64,000 nucleotides of DNA from Paraburkholderia sp. BCC1884 (GCF_900996225.1 NZ_CAAJGL010000101.1:62001-126000); one strand, 5' to 3'; positions 1 to 8,715 are shown, counted from the first letter of the stretch. The notes: a model not told the origin generated them from the sequence alone. Made by a program: numbers and translations.

Positions 1-280
1 CCGCGCCGCCCCACGATTCGAGCATCCGTGCGCCGGCGGCGAGCGCGGCGAGTTCATCGGCGGTGAAGGTGAGCGGCGGCAAACTCGCCGTGCGGCTTAG
101 CCGGTAGCCGATGCCCGCTTCGCCTTCGATCGGCACGCCGGACAACTGCAGATCGCGCACGTCGCGATAGACCGTGCGCAGCGAGATATGCAGCCAGTCG
201 GCGAGTTGTTGCGCGGTGGTCAGACGGCGTCCGCGCAACAGTTCGGCGATCTGGAATAGACGGTCGGCGCGGCGCGTCAT
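1..280 (-). CDS. WYL/YafY-type HTH transcriptional regulator (N-terminal part, cut by window edge)
   Basis: The reverse strand reads about 93 codons from an ATG at 280 and runs off the window edge. The start reads MTRRADRLFQIAELLRGRR, followed by a DeoR-like winged helix-turn-helix (TAQQLADWLHISLRTVYRDV) and then the IEGEAGIGYRL segment. This is the standard N-terminus of YafY-family repressors, whose missing C-terminal WYL domain senses a ligand. It lies 74 bases downstream of the VOC gene on the same strand, so the two may be co-transcribed. Such regulators often sit beside the glyoxalase-like gene they control; that link is inference. The effector is unknown. Confidence 0.85.
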   Translation of the reverse strand, partial: MTRRADRLFQIAELLRGRRLTTAQQLADWLHISLRTVYRDVRDLQLSGVPIEGEAGIGYRLSRTASLPPLTFTADELAALAAGARMLESWGGA

Positions 281-354
281 CGTGGGCGTCTTGTAGAAGA
301 GGACGGGAACGGTCCCGCGATGATAGCGCTGCATGCCGCGCCCCGCATCGGGCT

Positions 355-738
355 TTAGCCGTTGGTCCGCGAATGCAGGCCGAGGCGGTTGCCTTCCGTA
401 TCGGTGAAGAACGCGATGTAGCCGATGTCCTGCGGCAGCTTGATCACCGGGCCATCGATCTTGCCACCGGCTTTCTCGACGCGCGCGAGGGTGGCGTCGA
501 CGGTGGGTTGCGCATTCAGATAGACGAGCACACCGTCGTCGGTCGGCGTCATCGACGGGCTGCGGACGATCGCGCCGCCAGTGGCCGGTTCCTCGTAGCC
601 GAACACCGCGATCGGCTGGCCGCCGACTTCCTGCACGTTCAGTTTGACGTCGAGCGCGGCTTCGTAAAAGCGGACGGCGCGGTCGAAGTCGACGGACGGA
701 ATCTCAAACCATGCAACTACTTTGGCTGATGCGGACAT
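355..738 (-). CDS. VOC-family (glyoxalase/bleomycin-resistance fold) protein
   Basis: A 127-residue single-domain VOC protein. The beta-alpha-beta module opens with VAWFEIPSVDFDRAVRFYEA and closes with the typical DTEGNRLGLHS. This family forms dimers with a metal site and includes glyoxalases, dioxygenases and antibiotic-binding proteins. The length and small fold give no specific substrate. The start is supported by a GGAG ribosome site ending about six bases before the ATG. A YafY-type regulator follows on the same strand. Nothing in the sequence proves enzyme activity, so only the family should be transferred. Confidence 0.85.
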   Translation of the reverse strand: MSASAKVVAWFEIPSVDFDRAVRFYEAALDVKLNVQEVGGQPIAVFGYEEPATGGAIVRSPSMTPTDDGVLVYLNAQPTVDATLARVEKAGGKIDGPVIKLPQDIGYIAFFTDTEGNRLGLHSRTNG

Positions 739-904
739 GACATTCTCCTCGGGATGGCGGTAAGCCGTGCAAAGCGCCGGATGGCGTGAGAAGGAGTGTG
801 CGGGGGTGCTACTGACAGCGTGGTGTCAGCAGGGTGTGGCAGTAGCGGCAAGCGGCGCAATTGGGCCGGTCGTGAGACGCCCCGGGTTTCAGGGCGCCAG
901 GACG

Positions 905-936
905 AAAAAAACCGCGGAGAAGGTCCGCGGTTTTTT
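905..936 (-). terminator. Intrinsic terminator of the rRNA methyltransferase gene
   Basis: An 8-bp GC-rich stem (911-918 pairs with 924-931) with a 5-base loop. It is flanked by A and T runs on both sides, so it reads as an intrinsic terminator on the minus strand just after the methyltransferase stop at 967. The same hairpin would also work on the plus strand. The rest of 739-966 shows no credible gene. Confidence 0.85.
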
Positions 937-966
937 ACTGCGCTCCGGTGTCGGGCGTTGGCCGCT

Positions 967-2259
967 TCAGGCCGCCGGCGTGTCGGTCTGCGGTCGTTGA
1001 CGCACGCTGCCCGCGATCAGATCGAAGCGGAACAGACGGCATTCGAGCGCGCCGTTGAAGAGCGGCGTCTTGGTCGATTCACGCAGACGCAACTGGCCCG
1101 GCAGCTTGCGATCCGATGTCAGGATGAATGCATGCCAGCCCGTGAAGCGCTGCTTGAGCGCGTCGCCGAGCGACTGGAAAAACTCGCTGTCGGGCGCTTC
1201 TTCCTGGACGCGGCGGAAGCTGTCGTCATCGCGGCCCTCGCGGCTGGCGCGGCCTTCGCGAATCTCGCCACGGGCGTTGCGGCCACGCACTTCGATCCGT
1301 TCGCCATACGGCGGGTTGGCCACGAGAATGCCCGCATCCGACGACGGCGAGGTCATGCCGCGCGCGTCGACCTGCTTGAGCGGGATCGACGGCAAGCCGG
1401 CGCGCTGGAAGTTGGCGCGGGCCTTGTCGAGCATATCGCCGGAAATATCGCTGCCGAAGATTTGCAGATCGGCGCGCGAGTTGCGGGCGGCGTGCTTGGC
1501 GTCGAGCGCGGCGGCTTTCAGCGTTTGCCAGGTTTTGGCTTCATATTGCTTGAGCCTTTCGAAGCCGAAGCGGCGCTCCGCGCCAGGCGCGATGTTGAGC
1601 GCCACTTGTGCGGCTTCCGCGAGGAAGGTGCCGCTGCCGCACATCGGGTCGTAGAGTGGCGTGCCGGCGGTCCAGCCGGTGAGGCGCAGGATGCCGGCTG
1701 CCAGGTTTTCGCGCAGCGGCGCGGCGCCCTTGTCGAGGCGCCATCCGCGCTTGAAGAGCGGGTCGCCGGACGTGTCGAGGTAAAGCGTGCAATCCGTGGC
1801 GGTGAGGAAGGCGAACACGCGCACGTCGGGCGCGGCGGTATCGATGTTCGGACGCGCGCCGCTGACTTCACGCAGACGGTCGCAGATCCCGTCTTTCACG
1901 CGCAACGTGGTGAATTCGAGGCTGCGCAGCGGCGATTTGATCGCGGTGACGTCGACGCGCAGGGTTTCGTTGGCGGAGAACCATTGTTCCCAGCGTTGTT
2001 CAGCGGCAAGCGCGTAGATGTCCTGTTCGCTGCGATACGGGCGATGCGCGATTTTCAGGAGCACGCGGCTCGCGAGACGCGAATGCAGGTTGGCGGCCAT
2101 GCCGGCGGCCCAGCCTCCGCGGAAGTGCACGCCGCCAGGCACTTGAGCGCCGGCCGTGAATTGCGCGCCGTTCAGGTGGTTCGCAGCAATTTCGGCGAGT
2201 TCGGCCGCGAGCGAGGCTTCAAGGCCGCGTGGGCAGGGGAGGAAGAAATCGAAGGACAT
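967..2259 (-). CDS. rlmL: THUMP-domain 23S rRNA (guanine-N2) methyltransferase, RlmL type
   Basis: A 430-residue protein matching the N-terminal half of E. coli RlmKL, which makes m2G2445 in 23S rRNA. It opens with the family signature MSFDFFLPCPRGLEASLAAEL. A THUMP RNA-binding domain lies at about residues 45-155 and a Rossmann methyltransferase after it. The SAM-binding motif DPMCGSGTFL is at about residue 204 and the catalytic NPPYGER at about 315. An Arg/Glu-rich insert just after NPPYGER is typical of Burkholderia homologues. The RlmK half found in enterobacteria is absent, as in most bacteria. The modification site is inferred from family membership. Confidence 0.9.
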   Translation of the reverse strand: MSFDFFLPCPRGLEASLAAELAEIAANHLNGAQFTAGAQVPGGVHFRGGWAAGMAANLHSRLASRVLLKIAHRPYRSEQDIYALAAEQRWEQWFSANETLRVDVTAIKSPLRSLEFTTLRVKDGICDRLREVSGARPNIDTAAPDVRVFAFLTATDCTLYLDTSGDPLFKRGWRLDKGAAPLRENLAAGILRLTGWTAGTPLYDPMCGSGTFLAEAAQVALNIAPGAERRFGFERLKQYEAKTWQTLKAAALDAKHAARNSRADLQIFGSDISGDMLDKARANFQRAGLPSIPLKQVDARGMTSPSSDAGILVANPPYGERIEVRGRNARGEIREGRASREGRDDDSFRRVQEEAPDSEFFQSLGDALKQRFTGWHAFILTSDRKLPGQLRLRESTKTPLFNGALECRLFRFDLIAGSVRQRPQTDTPAA

Positions 2260-2344
2260 TGAGGTTGCCGGAAGGCGTTGGATAAGGCGCTATTGTACGC
2301 GGTGGGGTGTTGGGCAGTTTTTCCGGTTGTTGGATTGCTGGGTT

Positions 2345-2378
2345 TTTGGCCTTTCCGTGACCTCAAGGAAAGGCCAAA
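2345..2378. repeat. Perfect 12-bp inverted repeat between pqiC and rlmL
   Basis: TTTGGCCTTTCC at 2345-2356 is exactly repeated in inverse at 2367-2378, with a 10-base loop. Neither side is followed by a clear T run. It could be a Rho-independent-like end for pqiC, a transcript-stabilising hairpin or a protein site. It sits in the 164-base gap between two minus-strand genes. Confidence 0.7.
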
Positions 2379-2423
2379 CCCCCGCCGCCCACAGTCATAA
2401 AGCGCCGCGCAGGCCGCCCCAAA

Positions 2424-3146
2424 CTAGCTAGCGCTACCCGCAGCAACACTAGCCGCCCCGCCAGAAGGACAAGCCGGCACAACCACGACCTTCCCCGTCT
2501 TCGCCGGCGGAGCCGCAGCCATCGCCTGCAAGGCCCCCGCCACCTGACTGGAAATCTCCTGCAGAGCCTTCCGATGCCCATCGACCAGCGAATCAATGCC
2601 CCCGCCGACAGGCTCACTCACCACACTCCGGCAAGTCATCACTGCGGCACTGCGCACGGCCCGCACACTCCACACCGCATCGATCAATGCATGCGAGCCA
2701 GGCCATGACTCAAACCGCTGCACATTCAGACTCACGCGATAAACCGGCGTCGTATCCGGGTAAGCGGTGCCATAAACATCAATGGTATTGAGCTGCTGCG
2801 TCAGACTCGTCGACAACGCACGCCGAATCTCATCGCCCGGCAGCGACGCCCAGCGCTCCTGTTCCAGCACCTGCACCTGGGTCGGCGCCGTCTGCACGAC
2901 AAGCTGATTCTTTGCCACTTGCGGCGGCACGTCCACCGGCGCGACTTCGATCAACCATGCTGGAGCCGAAGAAGTCCGCGCGCTGACGGCGGTCGTCGAT
3001 CCCGCCACGCCGCCGTCGCTCAACGTATAAAACCGGCTGGACGGCGACGAACACGCTGCCGTTGCCATCAGCGCCGCGATGCAGCCGGCCTGAATAGCGC
3101 GGCGCACGAGCCCGCGCGGTGAGCGGGGAAGCCGGGCAAACATCAT
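2424..3146 (-). CDS. pqiC: PqiC-type ABC-transport auxiliary outer-membrane lipoprotein
   Basis: A 240-residue lipoprotein. Basic N-terminal residues are followed by a hydrophobic stretch and a lipobox ending TAAC, which makes Cys32 the lipid-modified residue. The mature part begins SSPSSRFYTLSDG and has the YRVSLNVQRFES strand typical of the DUF330/PqiC fold. In E. coli PqiC anchors the PqiB tube at the outer membrane. The ATG overlaps the pqiB stop by 4 bases, so the genes are translationally coupled. The C-terminal 30 residues are Ala/Gly/Pro-rich and probably disordered. Confidence 0.9.
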   Translation of the reverse strand: MMFARLPRSPRGLVRRAIQAGCIAALMATAACSSPSSRFYTLSDGGVAGSTTAVSARTSSAPAWLIEVAPVDVPPQVAKNQLVVQTAPTQVQVLEQERWASLPGDEIRRALSTSLTQQLNTIDVYGTAYPDTTPVYRVSLNVQRFESWPGSHALIDAVWSVRAVRSAAVMTCRSVVSEPVGGGIDSLVDGHRKALQEISSQVAGALQAMAAAPPAKTGKVVVVPACPSGGAASVAAGSAS

Positions 3147-4804
3147 GGTTTATCTCCTGATTTACCGCGCAACAGCGATTCGGGATGACGCTCGAGATAG
3201 TCCGACAACGCATTCAGCGACTGCAACGTGCGCGTCAGTTCCTGCAGCGCCTGATGAACATCCGACTGCAACGGCGAATCCTGCTGCAACGTCGCCTCGG
3301 CGGAACCGAAGGTCTGCTTGGCCGCCTCGAGCGTGTCGCGAGCCTGAGGCACGACTTCCGTGTCGAGTCGCGTGAACAGATGGTCGGCGTTCTTCAGCGC
3401 GCTGTTCAGGTTGTTGCCGATCTGGTCGAACGGCACCGCATCGAGCTTCTTGGCGATGTCGGCAACCTGCACCTGCAATTCGTCGAGCGAGTTCGGGATC
3501 GTCGGCAGTTCGAGCGGATCGCTGTTCACGTCGATGGTGGCAGGCGGCGCCTTCGGGAAGATGTCCACGGCCACGTACAACTGGCTCGTGATCAGATTGC
3601 CGGTGCGCAACTGGCCGCGCATGCCGTGCTTGACGAGCGCCTGCAGCATGGACTGACCCGCGATGCTGCCCGGCACCGGCGCGGTTTCGCGGAATCGCTT
3701 GCCGAGGCGGTCGGGGTAAAGATTCATCGTCACCGGCATGGTGAAGCTACGCGTCTTCGAATCGTAGTCGATGCCGATGTTGGTCACCTGGCCCAGCACG
3801 ATGCCGCGGAAATCGACCGGCGCGCCGACCGACAGCCCGCGCAGCGACTGGTTGAAGTTCATCACCACGCGCAGCGGCACGCCGTCCGGCTCGCGCATCG
3901 CGTCCGCTTCGTCCGAGCCGAGGCGGAACGTCATGTTGTTCGGCGCCTGCGCGCCCACGCCCTGACCCGGCGGCGACTGGAACGACAAACCGCCGACGAT
4001 CACCGTCGCGAGCGATTGCGTATTGAGTTTGAAGCCGCTGGAGTCGAGTCGCAGATCGACGCCGCTCGCATGCCACCAGCGCGAGTTGGTGCCGACGTAC
4101 TGGTCGAACGGCGCGGACACGAACACCTGCATGGTCACGCCGGTGCCGTCCTTGTCGAGCGAGAAACCGACCACCTGGCCGACCTGCACGCGCCGGTAGA
4201 AAATCGGCGAGCCGATATCGATCGAACCGAGCGAGTCGCCATGCAGGACGAACTGGTGGCCCTTCTGGTCGCCGGTAATCGGCGGCGGCGTTTCCAGGCC
4301 GACGAAGTTCTTCTCGGTATCCGGCGAATGGCCGGCGTCCGCGCCGATATAGGCGCCCGAAAGCAAGGTGGTCAGCCCCGACACGCCGCTTGCGCCGATC
4401 CGTGGGCGCACCACCCAGAAGCGCGAATCCTTGACCGCGAAGTCTTCGCCTTCCTTGGTCAGCTGCACCTGAACCAGCACGTGCGAAAGGTCTTTCGACA
4501 GCGTGATGGTCTTCACCGACCCGACGTCGACGTCCTTGTACTTGACCTTGGTCTTGCCGGGTTCGAGGCCCTCGGCGCTGACGAAGGTGATCGTGATGGT
4601 CGGGCCGCGTTCGGTCACCGACTTGATGACGAGTGCGACGCCGATCAGTGCGGCGATCAAAGGAATCACCCAGACGAGCGACGGCAACCAGCGGCTGCGC
4701 GGCGTGATCTCGGGATCGGGGAGTTGGGGCGGCAGCTTCGGTCCGTTCGAATCGTTGCGCGGCGCATCATCTGAGGCGGGCGTCGGTCCTTGCGGGCTAG
4801 TCAT
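3143..4804 (-). CDS. pqiB: PqiB-type protein with MCE (MlaD) domains
   Basis: A 553-residue inner-membrane-anchored protein. It has a disordered Pro-rich start, one transmembrane helix at about residues 40-62, then three MCE domains at about 65-130, 185-250 and 300-385. Repeated GxxVxYxxVxVGxV-like strands mark them, for example YKDVDVGSVKTI, YRRVQVGQVVGF and FRGIVLGQVTNI. A predicted helical coiled-coil tail spans about 440-540. In E. coli, three-MCE PqiB hexamers form a syringe-like tunnel across the periplasm for lipids. The gene overlaps pqiC by 4 bases and the upstream pqiA-like gene by 8. The paraquat link in the name is historical. Confidence 0.92.
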   Translation of the reverse strand: MTSPQGPTPASDDAPRNDSNGPKLPPQLPDPEITPRSRWLPSLVWVIPLIAALIGVALVIKSVTERGPTITITFVSAEGLEPGKTKVKYKDVDVGSVKTITLSKDLSHVLVQVQLTKEGEDFAVKDSRFWVVRPRIGASGVSGLTTLLSGAYIGADAGHSPDTEKNFVGLETPPPITGDQKGHQFVLHGDSLGSIDIGSPIFYRRVQVGQVVGFSLDKDGTGVTMQVFVSAPFDQYVGTNSRWWHASGVDLRLDSSGFKLNTQSLATVIVGGLSFQSPPGQGVGAQAPNNMTFRLGSDEADAMREPDGVPLRVVMNFNQSLRGLSVGAPVDFRGIVLGQVTNIGIDYDSKTRSFTMPVTMNLYPDRLGKRFRETAPVPGSIAGQSMLQALVKHGMRGQLRTGNLITSQLYVAVDIFPKAPPATIDVNSDPLELPTIPNSLDELQVQVADIAKKLDAVPFDQIGNNLNSALKNADHLFTRLDTEVVPQARDTLEAAKQTFGSAEATLQQDSPLQSDVHQALQELTRTLQSLNALSDYLERHPESLLRGKSGDKP

Positions 4805-5447
4805 GGTTGGGGTCCTGAGGTTTTTGAGTACTGCCTTCCACGTTGTCCCAGATCAGGCGTGGATCGAATTGCATGGAGGCCAGCATGGTCAGAATCACCA
4901 CCGAACCGAAGGCGATCGCGCCCGGCCCGGCCGTGATGACCGCAAGCGATTTGAAGCGCACCAGCGCCACGGTCAAGGTCACGACGAACACGTCGAGCAT
5001 CGACCAGCGCCCAATGCGCTCGACCATCCGATAGAGCGTGGTGCGCTGTTCCGGCCGCCAGCGCGAGCGGCGCTGTGCGGTGACGGTGAGCAGCACCAGC
5101 ACGCTCAGTTTGAGCATGGGCACCATGATGCTGGCGATGAACACGATCACGGCCAGCGGCCAGTCGCCCGAGGTCCAGAAGTACACGACGCCGCTCATGA
5201 TGGTGTCGTCTTCCGAGCCGAGCAGCGACGACGTGTGCATCACCGGCAGCAGATTTGCGGGAATATACAGCAGGGCGGCCGCGATCAGCAGCGCCCAGGT
5301 GCGAATGAGGCTGTCGGGGTTGCGCGAGTGAAGCCGCGCGCCGCAGCGGCCGCAATGCTGCGGCGTGACGGAACGGATGCGTGGCTCGACGCGGCCGCAC
5401 GCGTGGCAGGACACCAGGCCCGCGCGTCTCGCGGAAAGGTATTTCAT
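4797..5447 (-). CDS. pqiA: PqiA-like inner-membrane protein, second half-protein
   Basis: A 216-residue integral membrane protein. The start at 5447 (MKYLSARRAG) is chosen because it lies 7 bases after the stop of the preceding pqiA gene and just before a zinc-ribbon-like pair: C14-x2-C17 and C32-x2-C35. About four hydrophobic helices follow. E. coli PqiA carries two such ribbon-plus-four-helix units in one chain; here the units are separate genes. PqiA is thought to feed or receive lipids at the base of the PqiB tube. A longer upstream start is possible but would overlap the neighbour. Confidence 0.85.
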   Translation of the reverse strand: MKYLSARRAGLVSCHACGRVEPRIRSVTPQHCGRCGARLHSRNPDSLIRTWALLIAAALLYIPANLLPVMHTSSLLGSEDDTIMSGVVYFWTSGDWPLAVIVFIASIMVPMLKLSVLVLLTVTAQRRSRWRPEQRTTLYRMVERIGRWSMLDVFVVTLTVALVRFKSLAVITAGPGAIAFGSVVILTMLASMQFDPRLIWDNVEGSTQKPQDPNHD

Positions 5448-5454
5448 CGGGCGA

Positions 5455-6213
5455 TCATCCCTGATGCGGCGCCGGCGGCGTGCGCGGCGGCAAAGCGGCT
5501 TGCCCGGCACCGTGCACTTCGGGCGCCGGTGCGGGTGGACCGGCCAGCGAGCTGACCGCGACCGCGGCGCTGTCGGCGGAAGTGCGCGGCAACGGCCGCT
5601 GGTCGCGGGCGCCGAGTTCGTCGGCGAGGTCCCACAGAATGCGCGGGTCGAACGAGACGACCACCGCGAACATCAGCGTTAGCACACCGAAGGCGAACAG
5701 TGCGGCTTCCGGAATCACGCGCGCGAGACTCACCATCTTCACGATCGTGATCAGCACGCCGAGCATGAACACCTCGATCATGCCCCACGGGCGCACGAAC
5801 TGGATCGCGCGCAACACCGCGTTGAAGGCGGGCGGCACGTAACCCGAGCGCAGCGGGATCAGCACGTAGAGCAAGGCGAGGAGTTCGGTGAGCGGAAACA
5901 GAATGGTCGAGCAAAACACCATGACCGCGACGATCTGCATGCCCTCGCCCCACAGCGCGATGAGCGCGCCGAACAGGGTGGTCTGCGAGGTGATGCCGCT
6001 GGTTTCGAGTTCGACGATCGGAAAACCCTGCGCGATCAGAAAGGTGATCAGCGCGGCCAGCGTCATCGCGGCGATGGCGTCGAGCTTGCGGGACACGCCG
6101 CTATACAGCGTCGCGCCGCAGCGCGAACAACGCGCGACCGTCCGCCCGACAAGCCGTGGCTTGCGGAACAGCGTATCGCATTCATGGCACGCGATCAGAT
6201 TGTCATGTTCCAT
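5455..6213 (-). CDS. pqiA: PqiA-like inner-membrane protein, first half-protein
   Basis: A 252-residue membrane protein, first gene of the pqi operon. The start at 6213 (MEHDNLIACHEC) places the zinc-ribbon cysteines C9, C12, C29 and C32 at the N-terminus, as in PqiA. Upstream in-frame codons encode low-quality sequence. Four hydrophobic segments follow, for example AAMTLAALITFLIAQGF. The C-terminal 45 residues (after LWDLADELGA) are Pro/Ala-rich and likely disordered. Together with the next gene it covers the two halves of E. coli PqiA. The transport role is inferred from the pqiABC context. Confidence 0.85.
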   Translation of the reverse strand: MEHDNLIACHECDTLFRKPRLVGRTVARCSRCGATLYSGVSRKLDAIAAMTLAALITFLIAQGFPIVELETSGITSQTTLFGALIALWGEGMQIVAVMVFCSTILFPLTELLALLYVLIPLRSGYVPPAFNAVLRAIQFVRPWGMIEVFMLGVLITIVKMVSLARVIPEAALFAFGVLTLMFAVVVSFDPRILWDLADELGARDQRPLPRTSADSAAVAVSSLAGPPAPAPEVHGAGQAALPPRTPPAPHQG

Positions 6214-6653
6214 ACGGCAAAGGGCTAACGGAATGAGGGGTTGCGTGCGTTGCCGGTTTTTATGTCGGGTCTGACAAAAGTGTGCAGCAATAGTACCAAA
6301 CGCGCCTCGCCACCGCACCGGCGATTGCGCCTCATGTCGGCTGGGCAAGGGGTCGCGCTGACGTCGAAGCAAGCTTGCGCGGATATTCGTCGATCCTTAC
6401 CTCGAATCAGCATAGGTCTGACAGTCTCCGGCCCTAATTGTTCAATCCGGCTTGCGATTGCGCAAAAAACGCGGGGCGAGCGGGTTCAGATACCCGCAGC
6501 CAGCTTTTTGTGCTTGCGGTAGCATGGCGGCCTTGGCGTGTCCCTCAAGCGCTTCCGTTGTGCCGCTCGTGTTCGCCGGCGCCGTCTGTTCAGGCTTCGG
6601 GAATAGCAGGTCGGGCTGCTCCGTTAACCTCTCTTAGCTCGTGTTGACCTGTC
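6214..6653. other. Divergent intergenic region, pqi operon / cytochrome b561
   Basis: This 440-base gap separates the minus-strand pqi operon from the plus-strand cytochrome gene and must hold both promoters. Short ORFs here lack ribosome sites and family features. I could not place a convincing -35/-10 pair for either direction, and no riboswitch-like structure stands out. Confidence 0.5.
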
Positions 6654-7214
6654 ATGGCACTCAATCCTTCATTTGGTGGCCGGGAGTCGTACACGCGGAC
6701 TGCCATCGCCTTTCACTGGCTGATCGCGCTGCTGATCGTGTGCGGCTTCGCGCTCGGCTGGGTGATGACCGACATCCCCGGTTTTACGCCCACCAAGCTG
6801 CGTTACTTCTCATGGCATAAATGGATCGGCGTGACGGTCTTCGCGCTCGCCATCCTGCGCATTCTGTGGCGCGCCACGCACGCCGCGCCGGTCATGCCCC
6901 GCCGCATGCCGGCCTGGCAGCGCGGCGCCGCCCATTTCACGCATTTTCTGCTGTACGTGCTGATGGTCGCGATTCCCGCTTCCGGCTATCTGTATAGCTC
7001 GGCGGCCAATGTGCCGGTGGTGTACCTCGGGCTGATTCCGCTGCCGCGTCTGATCGCGCCGGACCCGCATCTCAAGGAACTGCTGAAGACCGTGCACATT
7101 ACGCTCAATTACACCTTGCTCGTGCTGGTCGCGTTGCATGTGGCGGCGGCGCTCAAGCATCAATGGCTGGATCGAGACGGTCTGCTCTCGCGCATGCTCC
7201 CTTTCCTCAAGTAA
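6654..7214 (+). CDS. Cytochrome b561-family di-haem membrane protein
   Basis: A 186-residue four-helix membrane protein of the prokaryotic b561 (CybB/YceJ) type. The first helix carries the haem-ligand context IAFHWLIALL (His21). Further histidines lie in FSWHKWIGV, HFTHFLLYVLM and VALHVAAALKHQW, the usual pattern for two b haems. These proteins pass electrons between quinol and a periplasmic partner. The gene is followed after 8 bases by a YceI protein, as in the E. coli yceJ-yceI pair, so an isoprenoid- or quinone-related role is plausible but unproven. Confidence 0.88.
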   Translation: MALNPSFGGRESYTRTAIAFHWLIALLIVCGFALGWVMTDIPGFTPTKLRYFSWHKWIGVTVFALAILRILWRATHAAPVMPRRMPAWQRGAAHFTHFLLYVLMVAIPASGYLYSSAANVPVVYLGLIPLPRLIAPDPHLKELLKTVHITLNYTLLVLVALHVAAALKHQWLDRDGLLSRMLPFLK

Positions 7215-7222
7215 GGACAACC

Positions 7223-7786
7223 ATGAAGGTCTCGTTTTATCGCTACATGCTCGCCGCCTTCGCCGCGGCCTCGCTGACCGCAGCCGGCAGCGCGTTCGCG
7301 CAGGTCGACGTCGCGAAGAGTTCGGTGACGGCCACCTCGAAGCAGATGAACGTGCCGGTGGAAGGCAAGTTCGGCAAGTTCACCGCGCAGGTCAAGTTCG
7401 ACCCGGCCAGGCCTGCCGACGGCAGCGCGCAATTCAGCATCGACACCGGCAGCTACGATCTCGGCGACGAGAGCTACAACGACCAGGTGCGCGGCAAGGA
7501 CTGGTTCGACGCGAAGACCTACCCGAGCGCCACCTTCGTCTCGAGCGCGATTGCGCCGGCCGGCGGCAATCAGTTCAAGGTGACGGGCAAGCTGACCATC
7601 AAGGGTAAATCGCAGACGGTGGTGGTGCCGGTTACGGTGACGCAACAGGGCGCGACGCAGATCTTCGACGGTTCACTGCCGATCAAGCGCCTGCAATTCG
7701 ACATCGGCACGGGCGAATGGAAGGACACGTCCGTGGTGGCCGACGACGTGGTCATCAAGTTTCATATCGTTGCAGCACGCAAGTGA
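7223..7786 (+). CDS. yceI: YceI-family periplasmic lipid-binding protein (first copy)
   Basis: A 187-residue secreted protein. The start at 7223 gives a clean signal peptide with likely cleavage after SAFA (before QVDVAKS); the GTAAGGA-like ribosome site lies just upstream. The mature chain is an extended lipocalin-like beta-barrel with the family markers FSIDTGSYDLGDESYNDQVRGKDWFD and YPSATFVSSAI. YceI proteins bind polyisoprenoid chains. It directly follows the b561 gene and precedes a second, divergent yceI copy, so all three probably form one transcript. Confidence 0.92.
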   Translation: MKVSFYRYMLAAFAAASLTAAGSAFAQVDVAKSSVTATSKQMNVPVEGKFGKFTAQVKFDPARPADGSAQFSIDTGSYDLGDESYNDQVRGKDWFDAKTYPSATFVSSAIAPAGGNQFKVTGKLTIKGKSQTVVVPVTVTQQGATQIFDGSLPIKRLQFDIGTGEWKDTSVVADDVVIKFHIVAARK

Positions 7787-7850
7787 GATTCGCGACGTTC
7801 GCCGCGCTGTGTCGGTGCGGCTGCTTTTTTCAAGAACCCAGGAGCACGAA

Positions 7851-8432
7851 TTGAAAACATCCATGTTGATCGCCGTCGGCGCGCTCGCTTCTTCTTTCTC
7901 GTTCGGCGCCTTCGCGGCCGCCGATACCTATCAGCTCGATCCGACCCACACCTATCCGAGCTTCGAGGCGGACCACTTCGGCGGCCTCTCGGTGTGGCGC
8001 GGCAAGTTCACCAAAAGCTCCGGCACGGTGACGCTCGACCGCGCGGCAAAAACCGGCACGGTCGACGTGACGGTGGACCCGGCTTCGGTCGACACCGGCA
8101 ACGCCAAGCTCGACGAACATCTGAAAACGGATGCTTTTTTCGATGTCGCCAAGTATCCCTCGGTGACCTACAAGGGCACCGACATCAAGTTCGACGGCGA
8201 CAAGCCGGTCCAGGTGATCGGCAGCCTGACGATTCGCGGCATCACCAAGCCGCTGAACCTGACGATCGACTCGTTCAAGTGCATGCAACACCCGGTGCTC
8301 AAGCGCGAAGTGTGCGGTGTGGAAGCGAGCGCACATTTCAATCGGGCTGACTACGGAATGGATTTCGGCGCCAAATACGGTTTCAATATGGATACGAAGC
8401 TGCATATCCAGTCCGAAGGCATCAAGCAGTAA
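7851..8432 (+). CDS. yceI: YceI-family periplasmic protein (second copy)
   Basis: A 193-residue secreted YceI protein. A TTG start at 7851 is preferred because a perfect AGGAG lies six bases upstream and the chain then begins with a normal signal peptide, cleaved near GAFA/AADTYQ. The mature region has the classic YQLDPTHTYPSFEADHFGG opening, KTDAFFDVAKYPSVTY and a C-terminal FGAKYGFNMDTKLHIQ. It resembles E. coli YceI more closely than the first copy does. An in-frame ATG four codons later would shorten the signal peptide. A strong terminator follows at 8494-8536. Confidence 0.9.
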   Translation: MKTSMLIAVGALASSFSFGAFAAADTYQLDPTHTYPSFEADHFGGLSVWRGKFTKSSGTVTLDRAAKTGTVDVTVDPASVDTGNAKLDEHLKTDAFFDVAKYPSVTYKGTDIKFDGDKPVQVIGSLTIRGITKPLNLTIDSFKCMQHPVLKREVCGVEASAHFNRADYGMDFGAKYGFNMDTKLHIQSEGIKQ

Positions 8433-8493
8433 CAGCGCCATGCCTGCGCACGCTGGTGCGCGTTGATGCCAGGTCGTCGCCGTTGCGGCGCAA

Positions 8494-8536
8494 CAAAAAA
8501 ACCGCTTCGTTCGCTTTTGCGTCGAAGCGGTTTTTT
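8494..8536 (+). terminator. Intrinsic terminator after the b561-yceI-yceI operon
   Basis: A 9-bp stem ACCGCTTCG (8501-8509) pairs with CGAAGCGGT (8523-8531), with a 13-base loop, a T run after it and an A run before it. It ends the yceI transcript; the symmetric runs mean it could work both ways. Confidence 0.88.
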
Positions 8537-8715
8537 ATTGCCGATGTGAAACGCCGAAGCCCTTGTTCAGCAGGCACCGAGCATTCGTCGCTCGCCTTGA
8601 TTTATTTTTTCGGGTACACAGAGCAAAGCCACGATTTGGTTGTGCGCGCATCCAGTCGGGTCATTGGAGAGTGAAGAGATACATCAATAATATTTCGCGC
8701 GAACTGGAGATCTGC

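Noticed and set aside
796..2262. 488-codon plus-strand frame opposite rlmL
   Set aside because: The opposite frame has intact THUMP and methyltransferase motifs; this one is compositional noise.
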